The notes beneath the pieces are model-generated. The model worked only from the letters and a program-made list of their open reading frames with translations. It did not search any database and was not told the origin of the DNA. 64,000 nt of DNA from Pseudomonas serbica (GTDB lineage: Bacteria; Pseudomonadota; Gammaproteobacteria; Pseudomonadales; Pseudomonadaceae). This document shows positions 43,337 to 51,525 of the stretch, piece after piece (within the stretch, counting starts at the first letter, position 1; every line of letters begins with the position of its first letter). The position numbers and the translations under genes are program-made. Location: assembly GCF_028823535.1 (NCBI RefSeq), contig NZ_JAQIYM010000090.1, forward strand, positions 62,001 to 126,000, read 5' to 3'.

Positions 43337-43499
43337 ATAAAGTCGTACTCAGAAGTTGCAGTTAGTTGTTCTAACACTAGTTTGAGTACACAGTTGACCA
43401 GCAGACGCCGAGGTTTCGACCAGGTCAAGAAGCTGAGACACGACCCACTTCGTATGTGGCGATGCCCTTATCGATAAAGGGGCGAAGAATTTGATTTAC

Positions 43500-43576
43500 C
43501 GGGGGCTAGCTCAGCTGGATAGAGCAATCGGCTTTTAACCGATTGGTCACGTGTTCGAATCACGTGCCCCCGACCA
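43500..43576 (+). tRNA. tRNA-Lys (TTT)
   Basis: Loop CTTTTAA on stem ATCGG/CCGAT; acceptor CGGGGGC/GCCCCCG; encoded ACCA. Confidence 0.9.
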
Positions 43577-43577
43577 C

Positions 43578-43653
43578 GCTGATGTAGCTCAGTTGGCAGA
43601 GCGCGGGACTCATAACCCCGAGGTCACTGGTTCAAGGCCAGTCTTCAGCACCA
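43578..43653 (+). tRNA. tRNA with CAT anticodon (Met or Ile2)
   Basis: Loop CTCATAA; acceptor GCTGATG/CTTCAGC; encoded ACCA. It lacks initiator features (position 1 pairs normally). Elongator Met is more likely because the leader has an internal ATG, but lysidine-modified Ile cannot be excluded. Confidence 0.8.
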
Positions 43654-43699
43654 TATAGTAGGCAGTATCGGGAGGCGGTTTGCTCCCAAAACGAAACAC

Positions 43700-43775
43700 G
43701 CACGTGTAGCTCAGTTGGTAGAGCGCACCCCTGATAAGGGTGAGGCCGGCAGTTCGAACCTGTCCACATGCACCA
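43700..43775 (+). tRNA. tRNA-Ile (GAT)
   Basis: Loop CTGATAA on stem CACCC/GGGTG; one C-A acceptor mismatch; encoded ACCA. Confidence 0.88.
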
Positions 43776-43781
43776 AATTGT

Positions 43782-43862
43782 TCCGTGATAACTCAGTCGG
43801 TAGAGTCCAGGCCTTGAAATAGTAGGTAGGAGGCCCAGGTTCGAACCCTGGTCATGGAACCA
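43782..43862 (+). tRNA. tRNA-like element, Asn-type body with disrupted anticodon arm
   Basis: The acceptor (TCCGTGA/TCATGGA), D arm and T arm are intact and nearly match tRNA-Asn, with encoded CCA. The anticodon region is 5 nt too long, and the stem that would flank loop CTTGAAA (TGA) does not pair. An alternative GGCCT/AGGCC helix would give a 16-nt loop. Either a pseudogene or an unusual adaptor. Specificity not assigned. Confidence 0.55.
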
Positions 43863-43911
43863 TTTTTGAAGGGCAAAAGAGTGGCCCGGTAAAGTAGAAA
43901 TCAGCAGTTTT

Positions 43912-43996
43912 GGGTCGGTATGCAAGTGGCTAAAGCAAGCGGGTTGTAACCCCGCCTCCGACGGATTCGAAGGTTCAAATCCTTCCCGGCCCACCA
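43912..43996 (+). tRNA. tRNA-Tyr (GTA)
   Basis: Second Tyr copy, 85 nt. Loop TTGTAAC on stem GCGGG/CCCGC; encoded ACCA. Confidence 0.9.
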
Positions 43997-44047
43997 CATA
44001 CGGCATCACAGAGCGGTCTCAATGGCCGGTGGTGCCAGGCAACAAAC

Positions 44048-44123
44048 GGGGTCATAGCTCAGCTGGGAGAGCGCCTGCCTTGCAAGCAGGAGGTCGAGGG
44101 TTCGAACCCCTTTGATTCCACCA
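44048..44123 (+). tRNA. tRNA-Ala (TGC)
   Basis: Loop CTTGCAA on stem CCTGC/GCAGG; acceptor GGGGTCA/TGATTCC lacks the usual G3-U70 at position 3 only by having G3-T70 wobble, i.e. the Ala identity pair is present; encoded ACCA. Confidence 0.92.
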
Positions 44124-44250
44124 AATGTGTTGTAGAACAGAGTGTTACGATACATATTTAGGGGTTCAAGTTAAGTCTTGAACAGGATGAAAGCGAGGCG
44201 TGGGGCTGTTCATCAAACACGGGAGGCAGTCCGTTACTGTCAGGATTTTT

Positions 44251-44326
44251 GGGTGGCTAGCTCAGCTGGAAGAGCAGTCGACTTTTAATCGACTGGTCGC
44301 GAGTTCGAACCTCGCGCCACCCACCA
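44251..44326 (+). tRNA. tRNA-Lys (TTT)
   Basis: Second Lys(TTT). Loop CTTTTAA on stem GTCGA/TCGAC; acceptor GGGTGGC/GCCACCC; encoded ACCA. Confidence 0.92.
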
Positions 44327-44331
44327 CACAC

Positions 44332-44407
<76 letters not shown>

Positions 44408-44457
44408 CTTTGACACAGCGGCACACAACACCAGGAGAGAAATCTCCGCAGTTTTAC

Positions 44458-44534
44458 GGGTCATGGTTGTGATGGCATGCATTGCCGGTCTCCAAAACCG
44501 TGCGGATGGGGTTCGAATCCCTGATGGCCCGCCA
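44458..44534 (+). tRNA. tRNA-Trp (CCA)
   Basis: Loop CTCCAAA; acceptor GGGTCAT/ATGGCCC, discriminator G, encoded CCA. The D arm is atypical. Confidence 0.82.
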
Positions 44535-44657
44535 ATTAAAACAATAGGTTGCGGATTATATGTGATCTAAAGTAGGAAGAATGGGAGCCCCTGGCGAGGG
44601 GTTGCGATGAAGGCGCGTAGAGGGGCCATTCATCGAGTACATGCAACACGATTTCAC

Positions 44658-44735
44658 GGGTGCCTAGCTCAGTTGGTAGAGCAACCGGCTCTTAACCGGA
44701 AGGTCGTCAGGGTTCGAATCCCACGGCACCCACCA
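44658..44735 (+). tRNA. tRNA-Lys (CTT)
   Basis: Loop CTCTTAA on a CCGG/CCGG-based stem; acceptor GGGTGCC/GGCACCC; encoded ACCA. Confidence 0.9.
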
Positions 44736-44812
44736 CATTGGAACCTGTATGGTTCTGGCGCTTGATAGGGCATCAGGCACGGTAGCGCAGCGGCGGGGCG
44801 CTATCAGTTTTC

Positions 44813-44889
44813 AGGGGGTTAGCTCAGTTGGTTAGAGCATCTGCCTTACAAGCAGAGGGTCGACAGTTCAAATCTGTCACTCCCTACCA
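44813..44889 (+). tRNA. tRNA-Val (TAC)
   Basis: Loop CTTACAA on stem TCTGC/GCAGA; acceptor AGGGGGT/ACTCCCT; encoded ACCA. Confidence 0.92.
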
Positions 44890-44895
44890 TTTTGA

Positions 44896-44970
44896 AGGCC
44901 CTTAGCCAAGTTGGTAAGGCAGCGGTTTCTGATACCGCCATCGCTGGTTCGAGTCCAGCAGGGCCCGCCA
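44896..44970 (+). tRNA. tRNA-Gln (CTG)
   Basis: Loop TTCTGAT on stem GCGGT/ACCGC; A1-C72 acceptor mismatch, discriminator G, encoded CCA. Confidence 0.86.
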
Positions 44971-45019
44971 TTTTTCAATGACTTGCGAGCAGTTCTTGTG
45001 AGTCTTTATTAGGTTCGTG

Positions 45020-45097
45020 GTGTTTGTAGTTCAGTCGGTAGAACAGTGGTGGCCTTCCCACTATACGCGGGGGTTCGATGCCCTCCGGACACCCTCA
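45020..45097 (+). tRNA. Gly-like tRNA with 8-nt anticodon loop
   Basis: Acceptor GTGTTTG/CGGACAC, D arm GTTC/GAAC and T arm are intact. The anticodon stem AGTGG/CCACT is perfect but encloses eight bases, TGGCCTTC, instead of seven. The 3' end reads C-CTCA, so CCA is not encoded as it is in the other units. May be decayed or may read a four-base codon. Confidence 0.5.
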
Positions 45098-45102
45098 GTT
45101 GT

Positions 45103-45176
45103 GGACTTGTAGCCAAGCGGTAAGGCACTGGGTTTTGATCCCGGCACCCCTGGTTCGAATCCAGGCAGGTCTTCCA
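45103..45176 (+). tRNA. tRNA-Gln (TTG)
   Basis: Loop TTTTGAT on stem CTGGG/CCCGG; weak G1-U72 first pair, typical of Gln; encoded CCA. Confidence 0.87.
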
Positions 45177-45223
45177 AACAATGACTTACAGGTGGTTCCG
45201 TCTGTAAGTCGTGAAGAGTAAAT

Positions 45224-45301
45224 GGTGATTATAGCTCAGTTGGTTAGAGCGCCGGTTTGTGGCACCGGAGGTCAAGGGTTCGATTCCCTTTAGTCACCCC
45301 A
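45224..45301 (+). tRNA. tRNA-His (GTG)
   Basis: Loop TTGTGGC on stem CCGGT/ACCGG; extra G-1 opposite C73, the His identity pair; encoded CCA. Confidence 0.94.
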
Positions 45302-45306
45302 GATGT

Positions 45307-45380
45307 AGGTCTGTAGCCAAGTTGGTAAGGCAGGCGGTTTTGATCCGTCCACCACAGGTCGAATCCTGTCAGGCCCGCCA
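45307..45380 (+). tRNA. tRNA-Gln (TTG)
   Basis: Second Gln(TTG). Loop TTTTGAT; A1-C72 mismatch; the T loop is one base short (ACAGG-TCGAAT-CCTGT). Encoded CCA. May be partly decayed. Confidence 0.75.
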
Positions 45381-45387
45381 CAATTTT

Positions 45388-45461
45388 GCGTCCTTGGTAT
45401 AGGGGTTGTGCCCTTGTCTGCCAGGCAAGAGAGATGGGTTCGAAACCCATAGGACGCTCCA
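45388..45461 (+). tRNA. tRNA-Gly (GCC)
   Basis: Loop CTGCCAG on stem CTTGT/GCAAG; acceptor GCGTCCT/AGGACGC; discriminator T, encoded CCA. Last tRNA of the array. Confidence 0.9.
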
Positions 45462-45545
45462 TCGTAACCGCCCTGTCCGTCATTGGATGTCCAGGGTTTT
45501 CAGCCACCCATAACCCCTCATAAACATCGGAAGGAAAAATGCACC

Positions 45546-45953
45546 ATGAGCTTGTTCGAGGCAGTACAAACCAGACGGGCTGAGTTGCGAAAGGACGCGA
45601 CCCAGGTCATTGGTTTCAAGATTCTCACCCTCCTGGTCGGCGAGCTGGAAACGCTCACCAAGGGCAAGGGGCTGGAGATCACCGACGATAAAGTTGTCGC
45701 AGTGGTCAAGAAACTGATCAAGTCCAACGATGAAACCATCAAGCTGTGCGATGGTGATGCCCGACTGACAGCCGAGAACCTGGAGCTACAGTCATTCCTG
45801 CCGAGCGAGATGAGCGAGGACGCCCTACGGGAAGCGCTGCGCCTGAGTGGCGCGACCAATATCGGTGAGGCAATGAAGTACCTTGGCAAGCGTTATGCAG
45901 GCCAGTACGACAAGGGCACCGCCTCCCGCGTGGCCAAAGATCTGGTGGGGTAG
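45546..45953 (+). CDS. GatB/YqeY-domain protein, 135 aa
   Basis: Resembles YqeY (tail domain of the GatB amidotransferase subunit): an N-terminal TRRAELRKDATQVIGFKILTLLVGELE helix, EITDDKVVAVVKKLIKSNDE and a LPSEMSEDALREAL region. In GatB this domain grips tRNA. It follows the tRNA array directly (84 nt) with no terminator between, so it may be the last gene of the attenuated operon. GGAAGG lies before ATG. Probable tRNA-related role. Confidence 0.83.
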   Translation: MSLFEAVQTRRAELRKDATQVIGFKILTLLVGELETLTKGKGLEITDDKVVAVVKKLIKSNDETIKLCDGDARLTAENLELQSFLPSEMSEDALREALRLSGATNIGEAMKYLGKRYAGQYDKGTASRVAKDLVG

Positions 45954-45970
45954 CCTAAAGCTTAACGAAG

Positions 45971-45998
45971 AAGCTCGAGATCGTTCTCGGGCTTTTTT
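45971..45998 (+). terminator. Terminator of the tRNA array/YqeY unit
   Basis: AAGCTCGAGA/TTCTCGGGCTT imperfect stem with T6. Confidence 0.85.
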
Positions 45999-46156
45999 GT
46001 ATCCAAGTTTCGTCCTCTCCACCAGGCCTACCATTGAATATTGAATCCAAAAGATGGCAACGAACATGACGGGCTCGCCTTGCAACCGACCTTTAGGCAG
46101 TCAATTTTTTGCAACTCACGCGTTGCGCGATTTCACCGGAGCTCACACGTAACTTA

Positions 46157-46387
46157 CTATGCGGCGGGCCCCACCAGATACCTGAACCTCGGCGTTAACT
46201 GCAGGGGGCCATCAGCCTGCTCTTGGATGGCTTGCACCTCGCAGTTTCTGCGACAGCATCCGACCAGGTAACCCACGACTTGGCCTTTTTGCCGCCAAAG
46301 GCCAACCTGTCCCATGCCCATACCATGAATCGGGCAGCAGCCGGCGAGAAGCCTTCTGTGCCGGTCGCTTGCGGATTGTTTTGCCAT
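46157..46387 (-). CDS. Small Cys-rich protein, 76 aa
   Basis: AAGGAGATCAGC immediately upstream of ATG is one of the best ribosome sites in the window. The sequence holds GCCPIHGMGMG and GCCRRNC, two Cys-rich knots that could bind metal. The C-terminal half is charged then aromatic. No family recognised. The longer frames overlapping it on both strands lack ribosome sites. Confidence 0.65.
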   Translation of the reverse strand: MAKQSASDRHRRLLAGCCPIHGMGMGQVGLWRQKGQVVGYLVGCCRRNCEVQAIQEQADGPLQLTPRFRYLVGPAA

Positions 46388-46522
46388 GCTGATCTCCTTG
46401 ATAACGAATCGATTCTAGCCGTGCTGCTGATCGGCGGTAAGAGGAGGGCGCTGGCGCCTCCCACCCAGGTCTTGGCCATCCAGGTGGGCATCCGCCATAC
46501 TGGTGGAAAAGAGGCATTAACC

Positions 46523-46945
46523 ATGATTCGTTTTGACAGCCTTCCGGGCGATATGCAGGCTCTTATTTCTGATTTTGTCGAGGTTGATTGCGATAATGTC
46601 CCGGCCCTGCTGCCGACTCGCGAGGTCAGGATTGCAGATATCCCTGTCGTGGAATTGTGTGAGTTTGATCGAGGGGCGGGGTATGCGAGAGAGCTCAACC
46701 CAGATAACGCTCCGCCACTGGTCATCGCAAATAACCACTTTCTCGACGGCAAGCACCGATGCTTTTCATTCAGGGAGTTGGGGGTGGACAGCTTTATCGC
46801 TATCGACCTTACGGGTATTGCCACGCCTCACATGATCGAAATGAACTCGATGGGCGAGCTCGCCAATCAAACGGTCGCCATGGGGGCGCCTGTGAAGCCA
46901 AAACGTCGACCTGAGTCATCGCCCTCTGTACCGGAAATGTTTTAG
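46523..46945 (+). CDS. ParB/Srx-like fold protein, 140 aa
   Basis: LVIANNHFLDGKHRCFSFREL (about 73-93; written in part) resembles the DGxHR motif of ParB N-terminal/sulfiredoxin-like domains, which bind nucleotide or phosphate. Preceded by a beta strand VVELCEFDR. GAGG lies 8 nt before ATG. Without a DNA-binding domain, partitioning is unlikely. Exact role unknown. Confidence 0.6.
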   Translation: MIRFDSLPGDMQALISDFVEVDCDNVPALLPTREVRIADIPVVELCEFDRGAGYARELNPDNAPPLVIANNHFLDGKHRCFSFRELGVDSFIAIDLTGIATPHMIEMNSMGELANQTVAMGAPVKPKRRPESSPSVPEMF

Positions 46946-46993
46946 CCCTGGCATCACGAAATTCAAATTCCACGATCAAACAAATGCTATGAA

Positions 46994-47021
46994 TTGACAC
47001 TGGTGGCGATGTGGTTATAGT
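46994..47021 (+). promoter_or_regulatory. Sigma70-type promoter
   Basis: TTGACA, 16-nt spacer, TATAGT, 65 nt upstream of the gene at 47087. Confidence 0.7.
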
Positions 47022-47086
47022 TCCAACCGCATCCGTGCGCATGGAGCGTCCGGAGTAGGGGCTTACCACACAGGTATCTGTTCACT

Positions 47087-47734
47087 ATGAAAAAGTTCAT
47101 GGCCTTTTGGGCTATCGTGCGACGCTTCAAGGCGTTTCTGACCGTAGGGTTATTGATGCCGATCCCGATTGTAAACGTCCTCGCCACCTGGTGTTATGCG
47201 GCCAACCACCTCGACAATTCCCATTGGTTCAAGCGCGTCATGCATGAGAACATCGTTGTTGGGCTGCCGGCGTTCGATAAGACCACGCGGCGCATCTGGA
47301 CAACCTGGCTCTCGGAAACACTGGTGGTACTGTCCTTCGCGCTGATCTCCGTCACCGTCAACGACTACACCTACGCGCATTGGCCAGAGCGCTTTGATTA
47401 TTCCTGGATCACCAACTGGAATCTCTTCTACTGGTATCAACTGGCGGCTTGGGCGCTGTCTGGCTACATGATCACTTCAGCCTTGGTTCGTAAGCTGAAC
47501 GCGATCTACAGCGTGCATCGCCACCAGGATCCGGAGTACATGGATGAGGCCGACATCACCGAGCACTTCATGGAGACCCGCAAGAAAAACATTGAGGAGC
47601 GTAAGCAGAAAGATGCGTGGAAGAATCAGGTTAAGGAGACGCTGATGCCTGGGCCAATAGTTGATCTTGGTGCAACCGTTGCTGCCGACGCAGCTGAAAG
47701 AGTTAAAGCCTGCATCAACAAAGAAACGAGATAG
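47087..47734 (+). CDS. Polytopic membrane protein, 215 aa
   Basis: Hydrophobic segments at about 16-38, 73-92 and 112-132, then a charged cytoplasmic tail with EERKQKDAWK. Family not recognised. The 335-nt stretch downstream (47735-48069) holds only a terminator. Confidence 0.75.
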   Translation: MKKFMAFWAIVRRFKAFLTVGLLMPIPIVNVLATWCYAANHLDNSHWFKRVMHENIVVGLPAFDKTTRRIWTTWLSETLVVLSFALISVTVNDYTYAHWPERFDYSWITNWNLFYWYQLAAWALSGYMITSALVRKLNAIYSVHRHQDPEYMDEADITEHFMETRKKNIEERKQKDAWKNQVKETLMPGPIVDLGATVAADAAERVKACINKETR

Positions 47735-47921
47735 CTTCGGCGCATGTCGTGCTACGCTAAAGACGTCTAGGCGGTATGGCTGCCCAGGTCGCTGAATCTG
47801 CTTTAGCGGACACCGACCTGGCTTGTGATGGACGTGTTGGAGGGAGAGCACCAGGGCCGAAGGGTCTCCGCGCCGCAATTCCTCCTCCATGCCTCAGCGG
47901 GTGCTGCTTCTGGATGCAACG

Positions 47922-47956
47922 AAGGCGAGGCCAGTGATGGTTTCGCCTTTTTTTGC
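47922..47956 (+). terminator. Rho-independent terminator
   Basis: AAGGCGA/TCGCCTT stem with about 14-nt loop and T7. No gene is recognised in the rest of 47735-48069. Confidence 0.7.
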
Positions 47957-48069
47957 TTCTTGCGGTCGACTGTTCACCGGGCATTAGATGAAGTGGATGG
48001 TCTGCATTCCTATCACCAGGCAAAATACGGCAATACATCCTAAAAGTTCTACGTGCGGGGTAAAAACAA

Positions 48070-48363
48070 ATGGAAGTAAAACTCCGAATGCCAGACGGTA
48101 CCGTCATTTCTTCGCACTCGATGAAACAAGCCGATGCGACCGTAAAAATTGAAGAGATCAGAGAAATAGCCGGCGAAGTCCGTGAACTGATTCGCCAAAG
48201 CACTGAACTAGACCAGCTTGAAAAACGTCTCAGCCAGGTGGGTTATGCAGAGTGGGTCAAAAGCGGCGATAAGGTAAGGTTTTACGAGATCATGGGGGTG
48301 CTAAACAAAGGCGCTGCCACGGCACGCGAGTATTGGAAAGAACGTCGCAGCCGCCACAACTGA
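48070..48363 (+). CDS. Hypothetical protein, 97 aa
   Basis: Charged protein with a central coiled-coil-like helix (VKIEEIREIAGEVRELIRQS). GGGGT lies before ATG. No family recognised. Confidence 0.65.
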   Translation: MEVKLRMPDGTVISSHSMKQADATVKIEEIREIAGEVRELIRQSTELDQLEKRLSQVGYAEWVKSGDKVRFYEIMGVLNKGAATAREYWKERRSRHN

Positions 48364-48420
48364 GATGAAGCAGGATCCACTCCCTATGCAGTCCTGAGGA
48401 TGTCGTGCGGGATCACCACA

Positions 48421-48456
48421 GAGAGAAGTCGCCACTCCCTGGAACAGGGCTCGCTT
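48421..48456 (+). repeat. Dispersed hairpin repeat, copy 3
   Basis: GAGAGAAGTCGCCAC followed by CCCTG-GAA-CAGGG and CTCGCTT. No gene lies directly downstream on this strand. Confidence 0.5.
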
Positions 48457-48484
48457 TGAGTCCTTAGGCCTTATGCTGGTGAAT

Positions 48485-48512
48485 AAAAAAGGCCATCAGA
48501 TGACGGCCTTTT
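48485..48512 (-). terminator. Rho-independent terminator
   Basis: AAAAGGCC.../GGCCTTTT stem with T6 on the minus strand, closing the gene 48533-49861; symmetric enough to work on both strands. Confidence 0.85.
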
Positions 48513-48532
48513 CTGTTTCTCAACGAGGCGGA

Positions 48533-49861
48533 TTACAAAGTTAACCCAGCGTCGAGCTTGCTTTCGTTCGTGAGTTGGATTGCCCTGGCCTTGGCCAGAA
48601 TTTCATCCTGCCAGGTGTCCGTAATGGTGTTCTGGACTCTGGAGTGATTGCTGGCATCTTTGCCAAGGTAATGGCTGAGCGCCACGGCCACCAGGGAGTC
48701 ATAACCAGGGGACATTTTTACGGCGACCTCGAGGTTCGTCGTTGGGAGTACGCCAGACGGGTTGATAGCAGGGTCATTGGCCGGATTGAGTTTGTGGGTG
48801 CGCGAGAGGGCATCGTACAAGACCTTCGGACTGGCGCCATTTTCCATCGCTTTAACGATGTCATTGGTCAACACTGGAACAGTGGCCGGCGCCCAGCCAT
48901 CGCCATACATTGTGGCAAGAACGGCTTTGGCTGTAGGAGTGGTGAAGTACTTTTCGTGGAAAGCATCCATCAGGCTCAGTGCCTGGGCCCGGTGCTTGCC
49001 GTTGTCAGTACTCAGGTAAGTTTTTTGTAGGGCAATGAAGAACTTCAGGCCAGATTGAGCGTAACCACCGGCAGGGTCGAAACCATCGACTGCGTTGAGG
49101 ACGGACGCGGCGATCTGCAGACGTTTTTCGTCCGAAGACGCTTTCAGCGTCCTGGCAACGGTGTCGATCATCTGCGTGCCTTTTGCTAATGACTTGTTCT
49201 TCTCGATGATGAGGGCGAACACATCGTCAGTTAAAGCTGGGTTGGAATCCGACTTTTCGAAGCGGGTCAGGATCCCGTCAGCCTTAGTCCAGGTCTCCAT
49301 CGCTGCGTCCAAGGCAGTGCCGTTTTCTGCATTCTCCAGGACGAAGTTGGAAGTTGCTTGTTTCAGGAGCGGGAGCATTTGTGCGTATTTGTTGCAGGCA
49401 TTCACCACCTCCTGGATCTCAGGCTCAATCGGATCATCAGGTGAATCCCTGATTACCCGGCCCATGACACTGATGACAGGCCCAGTGGGGAGCTGATCAA
49501 GATCCAGCGGTTCGATTTTATCATTGCCCTGGTAGCGTACTAAGCCCGCATTAACGCCGATGGCTTCGAAAATGGATCGAGACAGATCCAATTTCATCCA
49601 GGCCGCCAGCGACTGCATGAAATCTTCCCCTTCAGCGGGTTTCACGTCGACTTCGACCACCCTCGAAAAGTAATCTTTGATGGCGTCCTTGTCGGCGCCG
49701 TGCAACGCCAGGTTGAACGCGTCGTCGAGCGAGCTGATGTACAGGTCATGCAGCATCTCACCAGTGACAGCCTGCCCGCTGTCCAGGATGGCACGGGTAT
49801 TCTCGGTCATTGGTACCAAGTTGTATTTTATTGCAGCAGCAATTTGGGCGGAACGTGTCAT
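48533..49861 (-). CDS. Hypothetical protein, 442 aa
   Basis: Long soluble helical protein with the general look of the DLGL-tail family but ending KLDAGLTL, so it lacks the exact tail. AAGGTAAG lies before ATG. No catalytic motif. Could be a diverged relative; sequence similarity is not clear by eye. Confidence 0.75.
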   Translation of the reverse strand: MTRSAQIAAAIKYNLVPMTENTRAILDSGQAVTGEMLHDLYISSLDDAFNLALHGADKDAIKDYFSRVVEVDVKPAEGEDFMQSLAAWMKLDLSRSIFEAIGVNAGLVRYQGNDKIEPLDLDQLPTGPVISVMGRVIRDSPDDPIEPEIQEVVNACNKYAQMLPLLKQATSNFVLENAENGTALDAAMETWTKADGILTRFEKSDSNPALTDDVFALIIEKNKSLAKGTQMIDTVARTLKASSDEKRLQIAASVLNAVDGFDPAGGYAQSGLKFFIALQKTYLSTDNGKHRAQALSLMDAFHEKYFTTPTAKAVLATMYGDGWAPATVPVLTNDIVKAMENGASPKVLYDALSRTHKLNPANDPAINPSGVLPTTNLEVAVKMSPGYDSLVAVALSHYLGKDASNHSRVQNTITDTWQDEILAKARAIQLTNESKLDAGLTL

Positions 49862-49948
49862 GGACTTACCTTTTTATTTAGGCCGGAGGGTCGCCCAGCC
49901 AGGCTATTTTGTAAACGAATACGGGTTATGCGTGTGAAGATTCAGCGT

Positions 49949-51025
49949 TTAGAGCGCCTGGTAGACAGAATCACCCTTACGGAGCGCGATGCTATTCTCG
50001 GCAGCCCGGTTTTCCTGCTCGACCTTATCGATGGCATGCTCTACGGAAAGCCCGCGCAGGTGCCAGCGAATGCAACGTGCGAGGTAGTTATCCGGCTTGA
50101 ACGTATGGGTGAAATGGCTTTTCTGGTGGTGTTTCTTGGCGGCTTTACACGCTTCTTCGAACGTGTAAATCACAGCATCGCCGACGCATTCTTTCAGCGT
50201 TCCCAGGCGCATGCCTGAGAAACGATCCCGCCCAGCTTCCATTCCATCCAAAATCTTTTTGACTGTAGCAGGATGGGTGGGGCCTTTGAGTGATTCGGCC
50301 TTTTCCTCGACGTTGGGCATTATCAGCTTCAACAAGTCTTCCGGGATACTTGGCCGAGCCAGTCGGGTAGAAACCGCTTTAGCATCCAACTTGTAGTCTT
50401 TCGGGGTTCCCAGGCAACCCTGAGTGTAATCAGTCAGGATCTTCAAGAACATGGCGTTGGCTTCGCTGGCAAGTCCAAGAGGGAAGTGCACCATTAGCGC
50501 GGTCTTGCCCCTGGATTTGACGAGGCTCAGATGCTCGTACTTTCTGGCAAAAGCCATGAAGTCGTCCGGCAATTTCTGGTTGATCACCACCTTGGTGGCG
50601 AGCTCCCAGGAGTGCCCGGTGGGTTTTTCGGTACCTGCAGACGTCACGCTGTGATCACCGAATGCTTTCTGGATTAGAGATGACAGGTGAGCGGTGTTCA
50701 CCATCTTTAGCTTTTCTGCTGGGCGCCTGAATTGATCTCTAAAGCCTGGGTCTTTTTCCAGGGCTTTTAGGATGTTTCTCAGCTTCTTCTCGGTGATGAA
50801 GTTGTCATTACCGAAATGCCAACGAAATTGCTCATCACCACTGCGCATGGTGAGCACGTCACACTCGCGTCCCTGGACTTGCCCGCTGGCCACCTCACCC
50901 TCAAGCGATGTTCCATCCACCGACTTGACCTCGAAATACCACCGTCTTCCGCCCTGATCGAGACGGAACTCGTAGGTATCATCAGTCTTGTAGTAATTGG
51001 AACGACCTTCCTTGAGCTTAATCAT
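49949..51025 (-). CDS. Hypothetical protein, 358 aa
   Basis: The N-terminal about 75 residues are beta-rich (YEFRLDQGGRRWYFEVKS...FRWHFG); the rest is helical and basic, with HHQKSHFTHTF near the C-terminus. Family not recognised. The ribosome site is weak. A hairpin repeat lies 146 nt upstream in the same orientation. Confidence 0.72.
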   Translation of the reverse strand: MIKLKEGRSNYYKTDDTYEFRLDQGGRRWYFEVKSVDGTSLEGEVASGQVQGRECDVLTMRSGDEQFRWHFGNDNFITEKKLRNILKALEKDPGFRDQFRRPAEKLKMVNTAHLSSLIQKAFGDHSVTSAGTEKPTGHSWELATKVVINQKLPDDFMAFARKYEHLSLVKSRGKTALMVHFPLGLASEANAMFLKILTDYTQGCLGTPKDYKLDAKAVSTRLARPSIPEDLLKLIMPNVEEKAESLKGPTHPATVKKILDGMEAGRDRFSGMRLGTLKECVGDAVIYTFEEACKAAKKHHQKSHFTHTFKPDNYLARCIRWHLRGLSVEHAIDKVEQENRAAENSIALRKGDSVYQAL

Positions 51026-51170
51026 GCGTTTGATCCGGCAGCAATGGTTTCATGTTAGCAACGGAGCGATAGCGGGATAAACGATAGCTTCGCACACCGT
51101 GGTTGCAAGCCTCGGTTGGGCACAACCCAGGCCAAACGCATTGGGCTTGTTCCGGCCATCAGGGGCTAGG

Positions 51171-51198
51171 CCGCTTCGCGGAAGTGGCGACTTCTCTC
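51171..51198 (-). repeat. Dispersed hairpin repeat, copy 4
   Basis: Minus strand GAGAGAAGTCGCCAC identical to copy 3 over 15 nt, then CCGC-GAA-GCGG. In the probable 5' leader of 49949-51025. Confidence 0.5.
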
Positions 51199-51240
51199 GA
51201 CAAGTCCTCATCCCCAGAGCCCTCAGCCTGCGACCAGATG

Positions 51241-51447
51241 TTAGGACAAGCCCAGCTTTACCGTGTCATGCATGGTGATCATAAACTGACCATTGACCAT
51301 TCGAGGGCCGTGATTTTGTATGGCGAATTGAAGGGCATGCGCCGACTGGAATTCATTCCCACGCTCGATAAGGAATTCGACAAACTCGCGTTCCCCAACC
51401 AGCTTTGTTCTGTTGGTGCTGATGTCATGAATGGTGTAAAGGTGCAT
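51241..51447 (-). CDS. Hypothetical protein, 68 aa
   Basis: GGGAGGTA directly upstream of ATG supports translation. Small, soluble, mixed alpha/beta composition. A TGTCAATT... motif with TATATT lies about 30-50 nt upstream. Function unknown. Confidence 0.65.
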   Translation of the reverse strand: MHLYTIHDISTNRTKLVGEREFVEFLIERGNEFQSAHALQFAIQNHGPRMVNGQFMITMHDTVKLGLS

Positions 51448-51525
51448 AAATACCTCCCTGTTCGGTATAGCTGTAATATACTGAGAGAATTGACACTATG
51501 CAACAGGGTTTCCCGCTGGTTGAGC

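Noticed and set aside
43632..44009. 125-aa minus-strand open frame, and similar ones at 43240-43428, 44285-44482, 45244-45507
   Set aside because: They are antisense to tRNA genes, and their protein resemblance comes from wrongly annotated database tRNA antisense ORFs.
46195..46824. 209-aa minus-strand open frame
   Set aside because: Overlaps the better supported genes at 46157-46387 and 46523-46945 and has no ribosome site.
49700..50218. 172-aa plus-strand open frame
   Set aside because: Antisense to two well-supported genes; composition is that of a shadow frame.
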